Below, piece after piece: positions 41,945-50,427 of a stretch of DNA of 64,000 bases. This DNA is from Novakomyces olei. Its lineage: Eukaryota; Ascomycota; Novakomycetes; Novakomycetales; Novakomycetaceae. The notes under the pieces are model-generated. The model saw only the letters and a list, made by a program, of their open reading frames with translations, did no database searches and had not been told where the DNA came from. Where the stretch lies: positions 1,612,001 to 1,676,000 of the forward strand of contig JADEYG010000003.1 of NCBI GenBank assembly GCA_016906335.1, read 5' to 3'. Made by a program: the position numbers and the translations under genes. Within the stretch, counting starts at the first letter, position 1; each line of letters starts with the position of its first letter.

Positions 41945-42859
41945 ATCGTGTGTACGCGCACGCAGGGCCCAATTTCGCGGGGCGCGTGCTTATTTATACT
42001 CGTCAGGCAGTCTCGTCTATCGCGCTTTATACGGGGAAAAGCCGTGCAACCGTGGGCTGCCCCCTATCTAGCGCGGGAGAATATTATGATTAGATAATAT
42101 TATGACTCGATAATAACGGATTAGGCGCACACCGAAATCCGAGGTATCGACGAAACGGGCTGTATGAGTTTTATGGGACATATACATAGGTTTTGTTTCT
42201 TGCGTTCTTTTTTGCGATTTTTATTGCGTTTTTGTTTCGGATTTTCTGTTTTGTTTCTTGTTTTGTTTCTTGTTTTGTTTCTTGTTTTGATTCTTGTTTT
42301 GATTCTTGTTTTGTTTCTTGTTTCGTTTTTACATTTGTGTTTTTCTATTTGCCTTTTCTATTTGCGTCTCTTGTTGCGTCTCTTGCTGTGTTCTTGTTGT
42401 GTTCTTGTTGCGCTCTTTTTGCGTTCTTTTTGCCTTTATTACCCATTTCTACTTGTACTACACAAAAAGAGTATTATTCGCATCTGAATCTTATCACGAC
42501 TTGGCTGCGCGATTACGCATCATTACCTGTCACGAACACGAGCAGGCGTCGATATTGTACTAAATTCATACAGATATCGGTGTCAGATAACCATCCATAA
42601 ACGGTAATTTGCACGGACCAATAGCGAGGGCCGATGAATTCGAGAGGACAGGAAAGACGGAGCGCGCTGGGGAAAGCAAAAGAGACACGGCGATTCCGGC
42701 AATAGATACGATGGAATAGAACGATTTATTTGTGGAAAATTGGTCGGTCGGTTGTGTTTGCTTTTGTTACAGTGCGTGTATAAAAAAGCCACGGACGGGG
42801 ACAGGGAAACGGTGAACGTAGGATCCAAACCTTAAGCTAAAGGGATCGAGAAAAGTATA
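41945..42859. promoter_or_regulatory. Divergent promoter between the two DUF3445 genes
   Basis: This 915-bp region must drive both paralogues. It contains a pyrimidine/G-rich low-complexity block at 42195-42430 (tandem TTTGTTTCTTGTTT-like units, then CTCTTGTTGCGT units) and TATA-like TGTATAAAAAAG near 42777, about 80 bp upstream of the plus-strand ATG. On the minus side a TTTATACTCG/CGAGTATAAA element lies near 41995. Open frames here are low-complexity artefacts. Confidence 0.6.
42195..42430. repeat. Pyrimidine-rich tandem repeat (TTTTGTTTCTTG)n
   Basis: Imperfect tandem units of about 12 bp (TTTTGTTTCTTG, some TTTTGATTCTTG) cover about 42238-42325, continuing as degenerate CTTGTTGCGT and TTTTTGCGTTC units to about 42430. 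Strong T/C strand asymmetry. Confidence 0.8.
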
Positions 42860-44074
42860 ATGGCGCTGGCGCTGGCACTGGCACTGCTATCCGTCGTCGG
42901 TATTGTTCTTTACGGATTACAGACATTTTTTTCCTCCTCGAAAAAGTCTTTTTCAAATGCATTGAACGACAACAGTACAGAAAGCCCAGCGGCTTCTGCG
43001 TCGGTACCCGCACAAGAACCCGTCATTCAGCCTCTGGACAATTTCGATCTGAGTGCTACTAAGCCCTTGGCCTACCGTCCGTTTCGGTATGGCCCGCGGT
43101 ACCATCAGACAATGGGGATTCGTAGCCTGGACTTGTCAAAGGACTCCTGGATCGAGATCGACAGCGAGCTGCCGCAATTCTTGCAACAAAAACGGGACCG
43201 TTTAGCGGGTCCGCGGGGGCAATTGGGAGTGCAGGTACAGCCGCAAGCTCGCGAGGCTGCTCGTGAGCTTTTGGATACATTGGTGACGTACTTGCTGAAA
43301 CGTTACCCCACAGTTTATGCGACTACGGAATCCGGAGATATTGCTATTGATGGGGGGAAAATTGACACGGTACCCGTGCATTCTGGTGTTGAGCCAATGC
43401 AGGCAGTAGCCCGGCTGATCCAAGATGATGTGGCGATTATGATGGAGGATGAAGCGGACAAGCATTACTACCTTCGTGGAGGAGTAATTTTATTGGCAGG
43501 CTTTTGGCGACTAGAAGATAAAGTGGGGATGCGACTAGACGAGATCCACAAGTCTGGGAATGTCCCCCATTACCGTGAGAAGTTGGAGCTCAGCATGGAT
43601 CGGTACTTTGCCCGACTCAAGCCGGAACATCCTGTAGTGCGGAATAACTACTTTGTCCAATGTGACGGTAATTTGCCGTGGTCCAGCTCTATCGGCGCAG
43701 AGGAGCCAACTGCGGCTAATGCAGCGGGCGGACCCAGTTCGCACCCTGGCTGGCATATGGTGCGTCATAATCCAGATATTGCCGATATCTTTTTCCGGTC
43801 GGAGCGGCAATCGCTCCGACGACTACCAAAGTCACGTGCAATTATATTCACGGTGCGAACATACTTTATAAACGTTATGGAGCTGTGCCAAGAACCCCAT
43901 GTTCCAGGCCGACTGGCTTCAGCACTGCGATCCTGGACGCCTGAAGTGGCAGAGTACAAGGGCCTTGATCGGTACCGGGAGGTATTGCTCCCGTACCTGG
44001 ACAAGAGGCACGCTGAGCAAGTAGACGCGGGTATTTCCACGGTTGAGCCTGCCCCTTTTACATACCCGTTCTGA
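42860..44074 (+). CDS. DUF3445 / heme-dependent oxidative N-demethylase-like protein B, membrane-anchored
   Basis: An intronless 404-residue protein with an ATG at 42860. Residues 1-25 form a hydrophobic anchor (LALLSVVGIVLYGLQTFF), followed by a Ser/Asn linker and the same domain as its divergent neighbour. Paired motifs are RPFRYGPRYHQTM (RPFRWPYHQTM in A), RYPTVY, KHYYLRGGV, HKSGNVPHYREKLELSMDRYF and RSERQSLRRLPKSRAIIF. The region near residues 275-300 carries a Gly/Ala/Ser insertion absent from A. Sequence similarity between the two is moderate, so the duplication is not recent. Both begin with an anchor, so both probably sit on an intracellular membrane with the domain on one face. The substrate is unknown. 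Confidence 0.85.
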   Translation: MALALALALLSVVGIVLYGLQTFFSSSKKSFSNALNDNSTESPAASASVPAQEPVIQPLDNFDLSATKPLAYRPFRYGPRYHQTMGIRSLDLSKDSWIEIDSELPQFLQQKRDRLAGPRGQLGVQVQPQAREAARELLDTLVTYLLKRYPTVYATTESGDIAIDGGKIDTVPVHSGVEPMQAVARLIQDDVAIMMEDEADKHYYLRGGVILLAGFWRLEDKVGMRLDEIHKSGNVPHYREKLELSMDRYFARLKPEHPVVRNNYFVQCDGNLPWSSSIGAEEPTAANAAGGPSSHPGWHMVRHNPDIADIFFRSERQSLRRLPKSRAIIFTVRTYFINVMELCQEPHVPGRLASALRSWTPEVAEYKGLDRYREVLLPYLDKRHAEQVDAGISTVEPAPFTYPF

Positions 44075-44431
44075 TTGAGCTATATAGATCATAATAAATG
44101 CGCTAAAAGACGTGTCCAAAAGACAGCGAATGGAGATTAGAGCTCAGGTAGATGGTATTTCATACACCCGTTTGAAATGTTTTGCTAGTTTAAATTTACA
44201 TTTCTATCTGTTGTAAACAGCTCGAGAGTTGATACCGGGGTCAATCGATATCTGTCGACAACAATCAGCGATTTCAAAATTAGCCCTAACTAACCCTAAC
44301 ATTAGAAAGCCCTAAGGCTAAAGAGCCCTAATGCTGAAAAGCCATATTGCTTAAAATGGTACAGATACGTATAATTATGTCCGGCGCGTTCTTCTGTAAA
44401 ACCATCGCGTAGCGTACACAAAGAACTCGCA
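44075..44431. promoter_or_regulatory. Intergenic region with ACCCTAA cluster
   Basis: Downstream of the DUF3445 gene (AATAAATG near 44093). At 44281-44345 there is a cluster GCCCTAACTAACCCTAAC followed by GCCCTAAGG and GCCCTAATG, resembling Tbf1-type boxes and pointing to a promoter for the short gene to the right. Confidence 0.55.
44281..44345. promoter_or_regulatory. ACCCTAA/GCCCTAA box cluster
   Basis: TAGCCCTAACTAACCCTAACATTAG followed by AGCCCTAAGGCTAAAGAGCCCTAATG, with four CCCTAA cores in about 55 bp, upstream of the small spliced gene at 44636. Resembles Tbf1-type sites. Confidence 0.6.
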
Positions 44432-44635
44432 ATGGAATCGGGAGCAATAGAGATGCTTCATGTCGATCTTTTCAAAGGCAAAGTCGCCCTCGGCAAGACA
44501 GGAAAGAAAGGCAGCTCTGAAATAACGATCGTGACTCAAGTTGCCTTTTGTCTGCAGGCAGACGAAACTTGTACTCAAGACATGAAGACACGGTTTATGT
44601 ATGCATAGTGTGAGAGTTGCTTTAGCTAACGTTAG

Positions 44636-45002
44636 AAACGAAATGAGGGTCTGAAATTGAAGCGTTTCCTTTGTCTGATATCAAAACTTTACTTACCGTT
44701 TAAGCGTTTTGCAAACACGTTGATTGAAGGGCAAGTTGACTATTTATTGCAGGAGAATGAGCCGCATGTGGACGACTGGGAGCCAATAAGGCAGCTTCCT
44801 CTCGATCCCGAAAACTCGGGGTTTCTTTATATCTGTAAAGTACCCTCCTTTGCTACCTTTGAGCCTCAGAGGCTTTGCTAACAGTGTAGTTTACCGGGCG
44901 TGGAACCCGAGCAATAGTGGAATTAGCGCGGATATGTTTCGGTCTGACCCTGATAATGTCGTGATTTGCAAAAAAAAGCTTCTGCTCTATATCGGCGAGT
45001 AA
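44636..45002 (+). CDS. Small spliced gene of unknown function (5' exons unresolved)
   Basis: Two plus-strand exons fit well: 44636-44834 and 44890-45002 (stop TAA). The 55-nt intron (GTAAAG donor, GCTAAC branch, TGTAG acceptor) matches the style of other introns here, and the first exon is preceded by GCTAACGTTAG, a branch-plus-acceptor. The encoded piece includes VDYLLQENEPHVDDWEPIRQ, LPLDPENSGFLYI and, after splicing, FYRAWNPSNSG ... KKKLLLYIGE. I could not find a clean upstream exon: an open frame from ATG 44432 (MESGAIEMLHVDLFKGK) lies in the right place but does not join in phase with an obvious donor. ACCCTAA boxes at 44281-44345 would suit its promoter. I do not recognise the family. 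Confidence 0.4.
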
Positions 45003-45727
45003 TTATGCAACAAGTAGGCTTGAGTTTGCTATGAGAGTATGTGTATCCGCTCTTGGCTAGAATGGCTTCGCCAAACCTGTACTATCGACTATGCTTTTAA
45101 ATATGTGCTTATTAGTTGTTTTATGCTTTGTGAATATGTATGGACATGCTCTCAGAGCAATGTGGCTATGCCTATTGTTGATATTGATCCGCCCCAAGTT
45201 CTTCTTTCTGTCGCCTGTGCTGTCTTACTACCTGTTGTTCATTGCTTTGCGTGTACTGTTTTACTACCTGTTCTTTGTTGCTTTTAATTTGCGTGTACCG
45301 TATGTGTTTATGTACTATCATTTCTAGCGGTCTCTACTCGATTGAATCTAATCTAATGCACGAAAACTTGTCGATACTCTGACTTTCGCTTACGCTTACG
45401 CTTATGATCCTGTATATCTTTTACTGTAAAAGATATACATGTAGCTTGTCACCTAACGTGTTGTTCTGTTCTGCCTTGTTCCCATACAAGAATGACCAGA
45501 CAATTCTACAACGGTTTAAAGGGCTGATAGTTGTGTAGCCTAGAAATTACCTATCCTCATAATATATGGCAGCTACAAGTATAATACATGACTGGCTCAG
45601 ATAGTAAATAATTGTACAATAAAGTCCAATATACACAGCCTATTGCTCTGTTCCCAATCCTCTTATCCCGTAAAATTCAACACAAATGCAGAAAAAGACA
45701 AAAGTCAATAACAGAATAGTGATTTTC
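45003..45727. other. Intergenic region, 3' flank of the permease gene
   Basis: T-rich sequence with a local imperfect duplication (TTACTACCTGTTGTTCATTGCTTTGCGTGTACTG-like, 45225-45300). An inverted AAAGATATAC / GTATATCTTTTACTGTAAAAG hairpin lies at 45412-45442. AATAAAG-like signals near 45620 probably serve transcripts. No supported gene. Confidence 0.5.
45412..45442. other. Perfect hairpin GTATATCTTTTAC...
   Basis: GTATATCTTTTAC is followed after TGT... by its reverse complement GTAAAAGATATAC, a 13-bp stem with a very short loop. It lies in noncoding DNA between two genes; function unknown, possibly a transcript 3'-end structure. Confidence 0.7.
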
Positions 45728-47188
45728 CTAGATCCCATTCGACTGGCATGTGAAGGGCCGGCCGTACAGACCGCTCTGGTAAGACAGTACAATACTGTCT
45801 ACGGAGACATAGGTTCCCGGTCCAAAAACCATAAGCCCAAAAAGCGCGAGGAATACATTAAACAGCGTTAGCGTTGTACGAATCGGGCCGGAGAATAGAC
45901 GTGTACGGTTTATATGGTAGTAGGCAGCAGCCCAAAAGATAAATCCAAACCAGGCGTCAAAAAGCGAGGACATAAGACTAAGCAGATCGCCGAAAAACGG
46001 AATAACTTCGGCGATAATGAAGGCGGCAATCCAGGTACACGCCAAAATCAGCATCCAAACGCTCCATCCGAGGACAGTGTGACTGTAACGATGTGGAGAA
46101 TTTTCAAAAATCCTGAAAAATACTAAACGCGAAGTGCAAGATGCGTAAAGTACACCGACAACGATAATCGTGGGAATCGTCAAGCTAAACGAAACAAACT
46201 TGAAAACCCTGTTTCCCAGCGCACCGTAAGCGGGCGTAATCATGGCCTCGTCCCCCACGTAATGATAAACAATTGCTCCCGCTAAAACATAGAGAATAAT
46301 CTCTGCAACGGTTACGCAGTAAAGTGCCTTTGGAAAATCTCGTGGGTTCCTCATTTCATGGATAAATGAGGGGTAGATGACTTGGCCAACAAAAGTGTAC
46401 AGGATATTTAAATAAGCGACAAAGCCATTGACAAAAGTTGTGCCTGGAGCAGGCCAGGCGCGTACGGTTATAGTGCCATTATAATTGGCCGGCACTGATT
46501 CCACACCGGCAAAAATCATGAGCAAGAGCACGGATATAAACATGAAAGCGGCGGCAATTATACCCATAGTAGACACTCCAGACAATGTTCTGGGGACACT
46601 GAAAATAAAGCAAATAATACAGGAAACAACGCTAAACGCAATGGTACACGTACCACCGTCGGAAAGCGTGTTGAAGATTTCAGAAAAAGTGAGCACATGA
46701 AACCCCTGGATCATTGTGTTGTTGATAACAAACGCGATAACAGTGAGCCAGTACGCGATCTCTGACCCGCCAAACAGGGCGCGGCCGATATCGCCAATGT
46801 CCCGTAGTTTTGGATGCAGCAGCGAATATTTCCAGAGCTCCAAGCTCGTGTAGAGAACGACAAGAGCAGTAAGCACTGTGAGAATAATGCCCAGAGCCAT
46901 TCCAAGGACAGAGTAGGCCCAAGGGAAGGAGGCAATTGCCAGTACAATGTACTCTGTATACAAAAGACCAGCAGTCTTAGGCCAAGAACATGTTCTGTAC
47001 TTGATCTGGTGCGTTGCATCCTCTTCCGCTACTTCTTTCTGAACCTCATCTTCAGCACGTTCCATTTCTTGCTCCAGTTCAGCATCGTCTTGCGACAAAA
47101 TTGCACTAAAACTTTTTCTGCGCGATCGTAGACGCTGCGGTTCAGTGAACCCAGCGTGTTTTTCTTGGTCGTCCAGTAAAGAAGACAT
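45728..47188 (-). CDS. Mtr-like neutral amino acid permease (AAAP family)
   Basis: An intronless 486-residue protein with an ATG at 47188. Residues 1-65 are a hydrophilic, charged cytosolic N-terminus; about eleven hydrophobic segments follow. Family signatures include the first membrane span TAGLLYTEYIVLAIASFPWA, then YTSLELWKYSLLHP, RDIGDIGRALFGG, NNTMIQGFHVL, and the span-6/7 region FVGQVIYPSFIHEMRNPRDF. This is the fungal N-type (Mtr) transporter for neutral or aromatic amino acids, an H+ symporter of plasma or vacuolar membrane, common in filamentous fungi and absent in this form from Saccharomyces. It lies near oxidoreductase and transporter genes, which fits nitrogen-compound use. Substrate is inferred from family only. 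Confidence 0.88.
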   Translation of the reverse strand: MSSLLDDQEKHAGFTEPQRLRSRRKSFSAILSQDDAELEQEMERAEDEVQKEVAEEDATHQIKYRTCSWPKTAGLLYTEYIVLAIASFPWAYSVLGMALGIILTVLTALVVLYTSLELWKYSLLHPKLRDIGDIGRALFGGSEIAYWLTVIAFVINNTMIQGFHVLTFSEIFNTLSDGGTCTIAFSVVSCIICFIFSVPRTLSGVSTMGIIAAAFMFISVLLLMIFAGVESVPANYNGTITVRAWPAPGTTFVNGFVAYLNILYTFVGQVIYPSFIHEMRNPRDFPKALYCVTVAEIILYVLAGAIVYHYVGDEAMITPAYGALGNRVFKFVSFSLTIPTIIVVGVLYASCTSRLVFFRIFENSPHRYSHTVLGWSVWMLILACTWIAAFIIAEVIPFFGDLLSLMSSLFDAWFGFIFWAAAYYHINRTRLFSGPIRTTLTLFNVFLALFGLMVFGPGTYVSVDSIVLSYQSGLYGRPFTCQSNGI

Positions 47189-48663
47189 TTCGGTGTGGAT
47201 TGTGCCAATTGACCCTCAAGTCTTCCGACTCTTTGACTTGCACTGACTCCAGCGCGTATGTAATCCAAAATATGTGGGACAAACGATCAAGTGTTTGCGC
47301 AAGCAGGAAAAGCAGAGTGAAGACCACAAACACAAAAGATTAAAGTCGCCAGTGCAAACGTACAAAGACAGACGGCACTATGCTGACAAAATCACGACAG
47401 TTTAAAGGCAACAGTACAATAATTGCGCAAGCTTGAACAAGCTTCACAGAGTATATATAATATACTGTTCGCGCCCTGTCCCGATAGGAGTATTAGATAG
47501 GACGAGGAACTGTGATCGGCACTTTAAAGGAAATTAAATGAAATATACAAGAAACACTAGCACCTGTCTAGTTTCTGTACACACGGTAAAGGGGCCCGAA
47601 AAACCCAAAGCCAAAAAGTCTTGTGAACCTATAACTAACGAAATCCAAGTTTAAAAGTTGTACAAATAATTGTGAGCACGGAAGGGCGAAATTCTCCTTG
47701 TTCTCGCGGCAATACTTTATACTCCTATCTGCTTGTTATCTCATACATCATAAACAGCTGGAGTGTGCACATTATAAAATTTGTCCCCACACTCGTAAAA
47801 TAAGTAATCGTTGTGTCAGCCTAAATTGCAGTGTAATCTCAAGCAATATCGTGGGACAAATAAGATTATGGCGCTCGTTATTGGCGACAAATACATACTT
47901 TTGTTGCCGATGCATTGAATTTACTATTTCGTTTTAATATATGCGCTTCCGCTAGTGGCTATAGTGCCGCGTAAACCGATGTACGCTTTCGGCTATATAT
48001 GCACAACGGCAGTATTACGCATCAAGTATTACGTATTCCGAGTATCTATGTGAATTTAAATGCATCTTTCGAGCCAAGGCGGACCTACAAAAACAAGCAA
48101 GCAAAACATACTCAGCAATAATATTAGACCATCAGGGGACCCGTAGCAAGTAATGGCTAGTCCTGGATGACTAGTCTAAAGTATATCGTGGTAGTCGAAT
48201 TAGTAGTACCATGGCAATTTAGCACGCCATTGCGGTGTATTATTAAGTGATCGATAATTTTGCCGCAAAGCATATGTCATATGCGCGCCCTGACTATAAT
48301 GGGCTTGCGCGCCAAAAACGAACGGAAAGCGCCCCACATATTACGTAGCAAGAATATTACGTCATATAAGCGCTATAAGTGCACATAGAGTATCAGGGTT
48401 TGAGTATCAGGGCTTGAGTATCAGGGTTTGAGTATCAGGGTTTGAGTATCAGGGTTTGAGTATGGATGCTCCCAAAGGCTTAGTATGCTCTCAAGGATTA
48501 GTTTGGTTTGTACGGTAGGGTCGAGCTGCACTACATTAATCTTCCACACCGGTACCTAGTTTCGTTACATATCCACTCCGAAAGAGTTAGAACAGCTGAG
48601 CCATAGCACTACGACAATATAAATTCGATCTCTTATTAATTGGTATTGTAACCAGTAGTTATA
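47189..48663. other. Intergenic region with 14-bp minisatellite
   Basis: About 1.5 kb of promoter for the permease (minus strand) and 3' flank of the aldo-keto reductase. TATATATAATATAC near 47452 is a possible TATA element for the permease. A 14-bp minisatellite lies at 48388-48462. Short open frames lack coding character. Nothing else is seen. Confidence 0.5.
48388..48462. repeat. 14-bp minisatellite GAGTATCAGGGTTT
   Basis: Five tandem copies of the 14-bp unit, one with a single change (GGGCTT), and a truncated sixth. Confidence 0.95.
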
Positions 48664-49560
48664 TTACGGAGCATTCTGAGAAAGCGACTGTGACTCAATT
48701 GAACCGCTGAACCCTTCATTTAGTGCGTCAATTTCATTCATGTCGCTCTGTGTCAGAGTCAGGCGAAGACTATCGGCATTTTCCTGTTGCCGCTCAACAT
48801 TTGCCGACTTTGGTAGCGGAACAAACCCGTTGCGTAGGCTCCAAGCCAATAGCACTTGCGAAACTGAAGTTTTGTGAGCTGTAGCAACCTTTTGCAACAC
48901 GAGATTACTCTGATTTCGCACACGCATCAGGGGACAATAGGCTTGTACGACGATATCAAGTTCATTACACTTTTGAACCACATCATTCGAGACAAAAAGT
49001 GGATGCAATTCAATCTGATTCGTGACGGGCAGGATGGTGCCGTATTCTTGACATTCCTCCAAGTGCGCTACACCATAATTGCTCACACCAATACTTTTAA
49101 TGAGACCCTCCTTTACTAGAGCTTCCAGTTCTTTCCACGTACGTTCCCGAACAGCTCTGCCACCATCGGGATTGTGCACGAGCACAAGGTCCCAATAACG
49201 CAACCCAGATTTTTCCAGGCTTTCCAACACACATGAACGCGTATTGGCTCCACCATGAGAGGGCAAACGCAGCTTTGTCGTTAGGAAGAGCTCATCTCGA
49301 TTTATTTTGTCGCTTGATTCGCGTACAGCTTGACCTAATTCAGCCTCGTTCCCATAGTATTTCGCCGTATCAAAATGCTTGTACCCTATGCGCAATGCGC
49401 TTTTGCATGCTTCAACGCACTCTACGCCGGACATGGCCCATAGACCGAGTCCAAGGCGTGGCATGCTTAACCCATTATTGAGTTTAATTGCCGAGTCAAG
49501 CGCCAGGTGGGCTGTTAGGTCAGGCCGAAACTTGCTCGCTGTTACGGTTCCGGGACGCAT
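48664..49560 (-). CDS. Aldo-keto reductase
   Basis: The ATG at 49560 (MRPGTVTASKF) gives 298 residues; the frame extends further upstream but without an ATG. It is a (beta/alpha)8 NAD(P)H oxidoreductase of the AKR superfamily. The active-site tetrad is visible: Asp64 and Tyr69 (FDTAKYYGNE), Lys96 (LTTKLRLP), His129 (LVHNPDGG). Cofactor-binding signatures GLIKSIGVSNYGVAHLEE, TNQIELHPLF and the C-terminal VPLPKSANVERQQENA (phosphate-binding loop, Lys/Arg suggesting NADPH) are present. The first beta-strand region LNNGLSMPRLGLGLWAM is normal. No intron is needed. The substrate, typically an aldehyde or ketone, cannot be told. It sits in a stretch rich in redox and transport genes. Confidence 0.93.
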   Translation of the reverse strand: MRPGTVTASKFRPDLTAHLALDSAIKLNNGLSMPRLGLGLWAMSGVECVEACKSALRIGYKHFDTAKYYGNEAELGQAVRESSDKINRDELFLTTKLRLPSHGGANTRSCVLESLEKSGLRYWDLVLVHNPDGGRAVRERTWKELEALVKEGLIKSIGVSNYGVAHLEECQEYGTILPVTNQIELHPLFVSNDVVQKCNELDIVVQAYCPLMRVRNQSNLVLQKVATAHKTSVSQVLLAWSLRNGFVPLPKSANVERQQENADSLRLTLTQSDMNEIDALNEGFSGSIESQSLSQNAP

Positions 49561-50427
49561 TTCCAGATGCTTGGGGTAGAAGATCGAAGAAGCTGTGTTC
49601 AATACTTGGCCGATTGTATAAAGCTATGCTCTTCGCGAGTTGGTATTGTACGTATGTTTGTATTTTTAGTATTTGATTTTATTGTTTGACTCCAATGCTC
49701 TTCAATCGTGACGGGATCCCTGATTAAAGTAAAGCGTTTGATAAACCTTCGAACGCGTTGAGTCGTGCCTTTACGATTTCACAGCGTCAAACACTGTGAA
49801 CTGCAAATTTGATTGACGTCGACGTGACGCTCGGACAGAAGAACCCCACCTCAATTTATCTATATATTTGCGTTATCTACCAAATTACGTCGTGTACGGC
49901 AGTGAAGTATATCCGTGAAAAAAGTGGGAGACGACAGCATTACTTGGAAACTTAGGCATCTTGTTAAAAAAGTAATTCTACGCTTCTTTTGTATGGACTA
50001 AATCTTTTATTTTCTACTTACCTAAGCTGCAACGAAGTTTCTCCAGCAATTTCTCCAGCCTTCACAGCCCACCGCCACGTCCCACGAAAAGCGTGGGCGT
50101 CAATTATGTAAGAGTGGTTGTGTGCGCCGTGCTCAATGGTCTAAATGCATTCACAGATCCACAGAATATAGCAATCTTGAGCACTGCTATGTTTTTCCTG
50201 GACGATTTTTAATGTTTATTGTATAAATACGGCTTTGATACTTTGCCCTTTGATAACCCCAAAATAATTAATATTTTCTGCGTTTTGCGTGATCGCTCGT
50301 TTCAATAATTGGCAGTAGGAGCAAGAGCGTCATTCCCAAACGAGAGAAGGACAAAAGAAAAGAAATAAAAGAGACCAATATAAATAAATCACAATCTTCG
50401 CAATGCGTTCCACGAGTCGCGAACGAC
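49561..50427. promoter_or_regulatory. Divergent promoter AKR / MFS transporter
   Basis: Both flanking genes start from this 0.87-kb region. TATCTATATATTTG near 49857 is a possible TATA element. A near-duplicate GTTTCTCCAGCAATTTCTCCAGC lies near 50037. No gene or RNA is evident. Confidence 0.5.

Noticed and set aside
42164-42600. Overlapping open frames in the DUF3445 promoter (VLFLVLFLVL and CFVSCFVSCF peptides)
   Set aside because: Produced by the TTTTGTTTCTTG repeat; no start context or family resemblance.
44375-44578. Minus-strand 67-codon frame near the small spliced gene
   Set aside because: No ATG start; lies antisense to the region 5' of the plus-strand exons. A minus-strand gene with a GTAAGT donor near 44694 was considered but its upstream frames all contain stops.
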